Source: Lentimicrobiaceae bacterium (GTDB taxonomy: Bacteria; Bacteroidota; Bacteroidia; Bacteroidales; WCHB1-69). Taken from it: a stretch of DNA of 7,187 nucleotides. The notes below the pieces were generated by a model that was given only the letters and a program-made list of their open reading frames with translations, had not been told where the DNA came from and ran no database searches. The stretch's first letter is position 1. Every line of letters starts with the position of its first letter. Position numbers and translations under genes: made by a program. The stretch covers positions 1 to 7,187 of the forward strand of contig WQSU01000132.1 of assembly GCA_009787675.1 (NCBI GenBank), written 5' to 3'. Positions 1-5,431 of the stretch are shown one piece after another.

Positions 1-2
1 TC

Positions 3-1442
3 CTGAAAGCCGATTTGGGACTTTTTATTCAATTTCCAAAGCCTATGGTTGTCATTATTGCAGGCAGTATAAGAATCAGGGTTTCAGATAGTACTGAAGG
101 GTTGTTAAGCATTAATGTGGATTTCCTCGGCGGTATAGACTTTAGTCGCGGCTTGTTTTTCGACGCCTCCATTGTGAACTCTAAATTGGTGGGACTTGAA
201 CTGTACGGGGATATGTCTCTGCGCATTTATTGGGCAGGTACAAAAGGTCAGAAAAAAGGATTTCTGTTGTCGGTTGGGGGCTTCCATCCGGAATTCAACC
301 AAGAGGAAATTAAAGATTTCAATGTGGGCAAGATGAAACGCATGGGGCTGAAAATAGAATGTGGCAATTTACTCAAACTTAAGTTAGAAGGTTATTTTGC
401 CATTACTCCCAATACGGTACAGTTCGGCGCTTCCGTGGACATTAAAATCGGTTGGGATTCGTTTGGATTAATAGGAAGTTTTTCATTCAATGTACTCTTT
501 GCCTTCAATCCGTTTGCCTTCAAATTTGACATAGAAATAAAACTTTCGGTTAAACTTTTCGGAATAACGCTATTGGGTATTAGCGCTGGCTTAAACCTGA
601 GCGGCCCGGCGCGTTGGAATGCCAAAGGACACGCCAAAATTTACGTTCTGTTCTTCTCTATTAAAGTGAGCTTTAACGAATCGTGGGGAAAGAGTCAAAA
701 AACTTCAGACAAAAAATATATTGAAGTTTTACCGCTGTATGCCGAAGAGTTTCAAAACAACAATAATTGGCAAATTATTTCGGGCGATTTGGTGGACGGT
801 TTGGTACAGATGGTTAGACAGGAGGAAAAGGACAAGTTCTTTGTGCAGCCTTCCGACAGAATTTCCTTTACGCAGCACGTCTTGCCGTTTGGCATAGCCA
901 TGTCGTGCTACGGCGAAGAATATCCCGGCGATGTCAGTAAAGTGGAATTGGTGAGCGTGAAAATTGGTGATTCTGTTATTGCCATTAGCAAAACCACCTC
1001 TTCCTTTGCGCCTTCTTTCACGCGAGAACTTTCTTTAAATGAAAAGCTTAAATTGCCTTCTTTTGAAGACAAACAATCGGGTTTTGAGTTGCCCACCAAC
1101 AGCTTTGGCACGGTAGCCCCTCCAGGATTACCTATTCCTACGGATGAATTTGAAGAATATTGCGAAGTGGCGAAACCTCGCGAAACGACTTCAACGGGGC
1201 ACTACAAATACGATACCTTAACAGTGAATGACGGCGGCAGTAAAAAAATTACTCCCAAAAAATTGATATCGGAAACTACCCTGTTACCTTCCACAGGAAA
1301 ATACAAAAAACCGGCTTCAAGAGCTTCAATGCGTAGAACCGGTGCAGGCTTTAACCGCTATGTGAGCGAATGGGATAGAAATATGAATACGCAATTTGTC
1401 AGCCATTTAATGGATGAATTGAATGCAAAATTATCAAATTAA
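3..1442 (+). CDS. DUF6603-type beta-rich large protein, C-terminal part (5' end outside window)
   Basis: The reading frame is open from the window edge (first full codon at 3) to the TAA at 1440-1442, so the true start lies upstream. The TTG at 15 is only an internal Leu codon. About 479 residues are visible. They begin with many alternating hydrophobic/polar beta strands. Blocks I recognise from DUF6603-type proteins are SVGGFHPEF (270-296), GYFAITPNTVQFGA (390-431) and LSGPARWNAKGHAK, ending in SFNESWG (597-689). They are followed by a region resembling that family's C-terminal part, FAPSFTRELSLNEKLKLPSFE (about 1005-1067). A Pro/Glu-rich linker (about 1101-1170) and a basic, Arg/Ser-containing tail follow. 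The family has no established function that I know of. No transmembrane helix is clear: the hydrophobic stretches look like amphipathic strands interrupted by Gly, Asn and Pro. A signal peptide cannot be judged without the N-terminus. The next gene starts 26 bases downstream in the same direction, suggesting an operon. The family call rests on remembered motifs, not on a search. Confidence 0.82.
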   Translation: MKADLGLFIQFPKPMVVIIAGSIRIRVSDSTEGLLSINVDFLGGIDFSRGLFFDASIVNSKLVGLELYGDMSLRIYWAGTKGQKKGFLLSVGGFHPEFNQEEIKDFNVGKMKRMGLKIECGNLLKLKLEGYFAITPNTVQFGASVDIKIGWDSFGLIGSFSFNVLFAFNPFAFKFDIEIKLSVKLFGITLLGISAGLNLSGPARWNAKGHAKIYVLFFSIKVSFNESWGKSQKTSDKKYIEVLPLYAEEFQNNNNWQIISGDLVDGLVQMVRQEEKDKFFVQPSDRISFTQHVLPFGIAMSCYGEEYPGDVSKVELVSVKIGDSVIAISKTTSSFAPSFTRELSLNEKLKLPSFEDKQSGFELPTNSFGTVAPPGLPIPTDEFEEYCEVAKPRETTSTGHYKYDTLTVNDGGSKKITPKKLISETTLLPSTGKYKKPASRASMRRTGAGFNRYVSEWDRNMNTQFVSHLMDELNAKLSN

Positions 1443-1456
1443 TAATTAATAAAATA

Positions 1457-1468
1457 AACAATATTGTT
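1457..1468. repeat. 12-bp perfect palindrome directly before the second gene
   Basis: AACAATATTGTT reads the same on both strands and ends on the base before the ATG at 1469. It lies in a 26-base gap that is almost entirely A/T. A hairpin would leave too short a stem after making a loop, so it would matter, if at all, as a symmetric protein-binding site or as an unstructured A/T-rich ribosome landing region. Palindromes of this size also arise by chance in such A/T-rich sequence. No Shine-Dalgarno sequence is present here. Confidence 0.35.
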
Positions 1469-4400
1469 ATGGATACCATAAAAGACGATACCTATTATTT
1501 TCCGTGGGTGAGAAAGGGTTTAAGCATCACATTGGCAGAACAGGACAGGCTGGGCGACCTGAGCGGCAGCACCGAACTTTTGGCGAAGATGCGCCCGCAA
1601 ATCTCCGTTACTACAAAATATGAAGCCACACAGGTGGAATTGGAGAGCAAAGAAAAAAAAGACCCCGCTAAAGAAAAAAAAGACCTCATCACTGTTTTGG
1701 AAAACAAAGAGTTGCAATTTGTGGGTCCCGGCGATATTGTCGGCGTCAGCCACAATGCCATTATGAAAGTAACGCCCAAAGAAAACAGCGAGGGTTTTAG
1801 CAGGCAATACTACCCTTACATTGAGTTTTGGGAGGTTGATTTCCCGTGGCGCTACACGCCTGCCTGCCACAACCAAAACAAGCTGACCCCTTGGATTGCC
1901 TTGTTGGTTTGTGAAAAATCGCGCTGCAATGTTGTGCGCCTTCCCAACGGCGCATCGCAGGTTACTTTCTCTGTGAATGCGACAGAGTATCCACAAGTTT
2001 TCCCCAATCCAAAAGAATTATGGAAGTGCGCTCATGCACAGGGTTTTACCATTGAAGAACCTGTTCTTTCCCGTTTGCTTGCTTTGCGGGGTGATCAACC
2101 TTTAAAAGAAGATACGGAATATTGCGCTTTCTTGGTTCCCGCCTTTGAAACAGGCAGGTTGCGCGGCTTGGGCGTTGCCGAAGAGGAGTTGTGTGAGTTT
2201 TTGGCGCAAATGCCTGCATGGGAAGAAACGAGCGCCAAACAGGAAAATAGAAAATATCCCTTCGTTTTTCCCATTTACTATTCGTGGTCATTTATAACCG
2301 GTGGGGACAGTTTTGACGCCATGGTAAGAAATCTGAAAGTTGCGGGCGGCTTCGGCTCAGAAATCAACATTGATGTAACGCACATGGGCGAAGGATTAGA
2401 TTATGAAATGCTGTTGAAATTAGGGGAGAGACCCGCTATAGATACCATGGGCATGGCCACTGCAGCAGTAAGCATTGAATATGACTTTAAAAAACAAACC
2501 CCTTTTCCCTTACAGAAAACGGAACCCAAATTGTATAAAAACTTAAAGGATCTCATCTCAAGAAATCCTGTATTTCAAGAAAATATTGCAGAAACGTCAG
2601 GAAAGTATTTAATTACAAAAACCGATGAAGTGGGTGATGATGATCCTTGGGTAGCGCCGCCGGTTTACGGCGGAAAGCATATTATGGCTACCTCTATAGA
2701 AGAATCGGTGAACAAGGCAAACGATACGCCTTGGCTTACCCAACTCAACTTGGACATTCACCACCGCGCTGTTGCCGGTTTGGGCAAAAAAACAGTACAA
2801 ACCAATCAGGAAGAGTTTGTGAACCGTGCGTGGAAACAAGTGGAATCAATTAATGCGCTGAACCATGAACTGCGCAAAATGTTGTTGAGTGTTAATATAA
2901 ACCAAACCTTAGCCGGTAAAGTGCTGAAATCTTTGAAGAGACAACAGCAAAGCCCGTCGAAATATGTTGCCGGCATGATGCGGCAGTTGAGTTCCATGAA
3001 AAAAGCCAAAGCAAGAAAAGGTAGAACGGAGGTTTCCTTATCCAACATCATGCAATCTTGCAGCATTCCGGAGGCGTTTGCTACGGCTTCTTTTCAAAAT
3101 CTGACTGAGGCGCTTGCCAACACCAACAACTCCTTAGATGCCACAACGTTGATGCAAAACATTGCGGAAAACCAGATATGGAAAATGGAGGCGCATGATA
3201 TTTCCAACATTCCTACTTTTAAAATGTTGCAGAGGGTAGCGCCTAATATTATATACGAGGACATGAAAACTCGTGGTTTTGACAGATATTTTAGTTTTAG
3301 ATTACCGAAAGAAACCGATTCCCCTTTATTAGAAGACATATTTAATTTGCAAAATTTGCATTTAACACATGTTTCTACATATGAAGAGACTAATAAAGTC
3401 CTCAGCAATATAGTTGTACCAAAGAATCGCTATATGTATTATAGTGAACATCTGGAACGTACATTCAGAATATATCCATACAAAACTCTTTCAATGTACA
3501 TACTATTATTTGATATGTATGCTGAAAAAGGGTATGACTCTTTAGAATATCCGCGTCCTGTTAGCTTATCTTCTGGTAATTACAATGCTCGCCCAGAGAT
3601 GTTTCAAGAAACTTATGACAACATCTCCGAGTTTTTTAAGCATCTTTCTGAGGTAAAAGGACTAATATCCTTTTACGGAACTACGAAATATGCTGATAAG
3701 GAAATGACTGTCTTGGGATTTGAAGATGATCAATACAAGAAGTTATTTGGTCCTGATGCTCCTGCTATGATCATAATGAAAGGACGTTGTTTTATTTCAA
3801 AAAAAGGAGCTGAGCAAGTACGTGCTGTAGATAAAGGTGCCGTGAAAATGTTGAAATATCTTCCTTGTTTTGGAAATACGATATATAGAAAAGGCACAAT
3901 AGGAGAGAGCTATCATTTTTCTATGTACGCGAAAACACTTGGGTTGGCACCGGACGATCCATTTTACTTGCTCGAAGAAAGCGACTCTAAGGAATTTTTA
4001 CTCAAAGAAATGGATTATGATGCATCTAAAGGTTGGTATATTGATAACTATACAAGCAGTAACTGGTATTTAAGTCATAGTTACAATGTGAAATCTTTAT
4101 TCCATCCTATCATGCGTTTTTTATTGTTAGCATCTCCTTACATTAGCCCTAGTGCATCATACCAATATGAACGAATATTTCAAGGTCTGCGGGATTCTAT
4201 AGAAACATCTATTGCTAAAAATGAGGCGCTACTTTGCGACAGAACAAAAAAAGATTCGAAGTTTCTCGATCTTCAAAACAAAGCTATAAATTACGTTATA
4301 CAACCTGATATCATAGAATTAACCTTCACAAATCGTGTTCTACAGGATGCCTCGCTATATGGGGAAATATCAACGGTGTCTGATTATATAAAATATATTC

Positions 4401-5428
4401 CCATATTTACATCTAAATACAAAGAGGGATTATTGAAATTTCTGTCGCAAGTAGGTCCCAACACTCCCGTAAAAGCCGCCTCTATGGAAGATACCTACAA
4501 ACAAATCCAAACAAAAGTAAAGAACCCTAAAGTAGAAGCGCCCACCGCAGCGCAAACAACCGCCTTGCAAGAAGCGTTTCAGGATAATGAGGCATACGAT
4601 GCGATGAGGGAGATTGCAGAACGTTATTACAGGGAGTTTTTCTCCAACACAAAACTCATCACCACCTATCTTGATGAATTATTGCACTCTAAATATCCCA
4701 TTATGGCATATCCCATGTTTCCTGAGCCTGTCTATTATTACTTGAAAATGTTTTCTGAAAAATTTATACTGCCCTGTATCAACGATTTGCCCGCTGATTC
4801 TATTGCTGCATTCAAAAGCAATCCCGCCTTTGAAGAAGCCTACCTCTGCGGCATGAACACCGAAATGGGCAGGGAACTCCTTTGGCGCGAATATCCCACC
4901 GACCAGCGCGGCTCCTACTTCCGAAAGTTCTGGGATTCTGAAACCGCCTTGCAAGATATGAGAGATAACAACTTCTTTGATATTAACCCTGTGCATACAT
5001 GGAGCGGCAATTTGGGCGAAAACCACACCAGCTCGAAAACAGACTTGCTCCTTTTCACTATTAAAGGAAGGCTGATGAAACAGTTCCCCTCCACGCAGGT
5101 ATATCTGCACAAGGGCGCACTAAACGACAAAGGACAACTCAAGTTTGACTATACTGCAAAAGAAGGAAACGGATTGTTCTTCCCTGTAATACAAGCAGTG
5201 ATTAAAGACGACATTCTCATCGTGGGTTTCAAAACAGGGTTAAGCGACAAGGAAATGATAGACACTTCAAGTGGCTATTTCTTAACCTTCAAGGAAGATG
5301 TGCAGGATTTGAATTTTGAAGACGATGACACAAAAGATCAAACAGCAGGAACAGACGCCGCCAAAGTAGCGCAAATATTGAAAAATGACCCTACCCTGTA
5401 CGGCAAACACTTGTCTTTATTTATGTAA
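1469..5428 (+). CDS. Uncharacterised 1319-residue protein of the ELLWREYPTDQRG-type family
   Basis: This is a complete gene from ATG 1469 to TAA 5426-5428. The start fits because a family-like FPWVRKGLS block follows at residues 11-19; there is no Shine-Dalgarno sequence, only an A/T-rich leader. Blocks in order are: FVGPGD (84-89); YYPYIEFWEVDFPWRYTPA (114-132) with LTPWIALLV (139-147); ELWKCAHAQ (183-191); AFLVPAFETGRLRGLG (220-235); FPIYYSWSFITGGDSF (267-282); APPVYGG (396-402); WLTQLNLDIHHRAVAGLG (422-439) with a helix ending AWKQV (454-458); a basic Lys/Arg patch (484-519); an A/T-rich middle of about 400 residues; IMAYPMF (1078-1084); the signature GMNTEMGRELLWREYPTDQRG (1128-1148) with YFRKFWD (1150-1156); DLLLFTIKGRLM (from 1192); and GYFLTF (from 1269) before an acidic tail. 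I recall the same block order in large unnamed proteins of other phyla, usually shorter through the middle. No signal peptide or transmembrane helix is evident, so it is probably cytoplasmic unless exported by a dedicated machine. No catalytic motif of a known enzyme is recognisable. The third gene starts three bases after its stop. Confidence 0.85.
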   Translation: MDTIKDDTYYFPWVRKGLSITLAEQDRLGDLSGSTELLAKMRPQISVTTKYEATQVELESKEKKDPAKEKKDLITVLENKELQFVGPGDIVGVSHNAIMKVTPKENSEGFSRQYYPYIEFWEVDFPWRYTPACHNQNKLTPWIALLVCEKSRCNVVRLPNGASQVTFSVNATEYPQVFPNPKELWKCAHAQGFTIEEPVLSRLLALRGDQPLKEDTEYCAFLVPAFETGRLRGLGVAEEELCEFLAQMPAWEETSAKQENRKYPFVFPIYYSWSFITGGDSFDAMVRNLKVAGGFGSEINIDVTHMGEGLDYEMLLKLGERPAIDTMGMATAAVSIEYDFKKQTPFPLQKTEPKLYKNLKDLISRNPVFQENIAETSGKYLITKTDEVGDDDPWVAPPVYGGKHIMATSIEESVNKANDTPWLTQLNLDIHHRAVAGLGKKTVQTNQEEFVNRAWKQVESINALNHELRKMLLSVNINQTLAGKVLKSLKRQQQSPSKYVAGMMRQLSSMKKAKARKGRTEVSLSNIMQSCSIPEAFATASFQNLTEALANTNNSLDATTLMQNIAENQIWKMEAHDISNIPTFKMLQRVAPNIIYEDMKTRGFDRYFSFRLPKETDSPLLEDIFNLQNLHLTHVSTYEETNKVLSNIVVPKNRYMYYSEHLERTFRIYPYKTLSMYILLFDMYAEKGYDSLEYPRPVSLSSGNYNARPEMFQETYDNISEFFKHLSEVKGLISFYGTTKYADKEMTVLGFEDDQYKKLFGPDAPAMIIMKGRCFISKKGAEQVRAVDKGAVKMLKYLPCFGNTIYRKGTIGESYHFSMYAKTLGLAPDDPFYLLEESDSKEFLLKEMDYDASKGWYIDNYTSSNWYLSHSYNVKSLFHPIMRFLLLASPYISPSASYQYERIFQGLRDSIETSIAKNEALLCDRTKKDSKFLDLQNKAINYVIQPDIIELTFTNRVLQDASLYGEISTVSDYIKYIPIFTSKYKEGLLKFLSQVGPNTPVKAASMEDTYKQIQTKVKNPKVEAPTAAQTTALQEAFQDNEAYDAMREIAERYYREFFSNTKLITTYLDELLHSKYPIMAYPMFPEPVYYYLKMFSEKFILPCINDLPADSIAAFKSNPAFEEAYLCGMNTEMGRELLWREYPTDQRGSYFRKFWDSETALQDMRDNNFFDINPVHTWSGNLGENHTSSKTDLLLFTIKGRLMKQFPSTQVYLHKGALNDKGQLKFDYTAKEGNGLFFPVIQAVIKDDILIVGFKTGLSDKEMIDTSSGYFLTFKEDVQDLNFEDDDTKDQTAGTDAAKVAQILKNDPTLYGKHLSLFM
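1649..1685 (+). repeat. 21-base in-frame tandem duplication with two A8 runs
   Basis: A 16-base unit at 1649-1664 recurs exactly at 1670-1685, an offset of 21 bases or seven codons. It gives KEKKDPA followed by KEKKDL (residues 61-73 of the second gene). Each copy contains a run of eight A (1653-1660 and 1674-1681). The stretch forms a charged linker between the N-terminal FPWVRKG block and the FVGPGD block. It looks like a recent local duplication, and the A8 runs are possible slippage sites. Confidence 0.75.
3242..4440 (+). other. A/T-rich internal island of the second gene (about residues 592-991)
   Basis: The reading frame is unbroken, but composition changes. Hand counts of seven 60-base lines in the island (starting 3241, 3361, 3421, 3481, 3541, 4261 and 4381) gave 20-42% GC, most near 30%. 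Three lines in the flanks (starting 1561, 4441 and 4861) gave 50-60%. Codon choice moves from GCC/GGC/CCC-type to A/T-ending codons. The encoded protein is rich in Tyr, Phe, Lys, Ser and Ile, and I recognise no family block in it, whereas both sides carry recognisable blocks. No inverted repeats, target-site duplication or recombinase gene mark the edges, and the boundaries are approximate. It may be a fast-evolving domain or an acquired segment. Confidence 0.6.
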
Positions 5429-5431
5429 ATA

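Noticed and set aside
15..17. TTG as the start codon of the first gene
   Set aside because: The frame is open upstream to the window edge, and the sequence before it (LKAD) continues the same beta-strand pattern, so the gene begins outside the window.
1443..1468. Rho-independent terminator or Bacteroidota-type promoter between the first and second genes
   Set aside because: The gap is nearly all A/T with no GC-rich stem, and I saw no clear TTTG / TAnnTTTG pair at the proper spacing.
1520..1996. 158-codon antisense open frame
   Set aside because: It overlaps the conserved N-terminal region of the second gene and its product has only low-complexity Phe runs from the A8 tracts read in reverse.
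3242..4440. Insertion sequence or intein as the cause of the A/T-rich island
   Set aside because: I saw no terminal inverted repeats, target duplication or transposase motif. There are also no intein splice blocks (a starting Cys/Ser with a closing His-Asn before Cys/Ser/Thr at the edges). The island reads through as one protein with its flanks.
4679..5110. 143-codon antisense open frame
   Set aside because: It lies opposite the most conserved block of the second gene and shows no recognisable domain; it is explained by codon bias.
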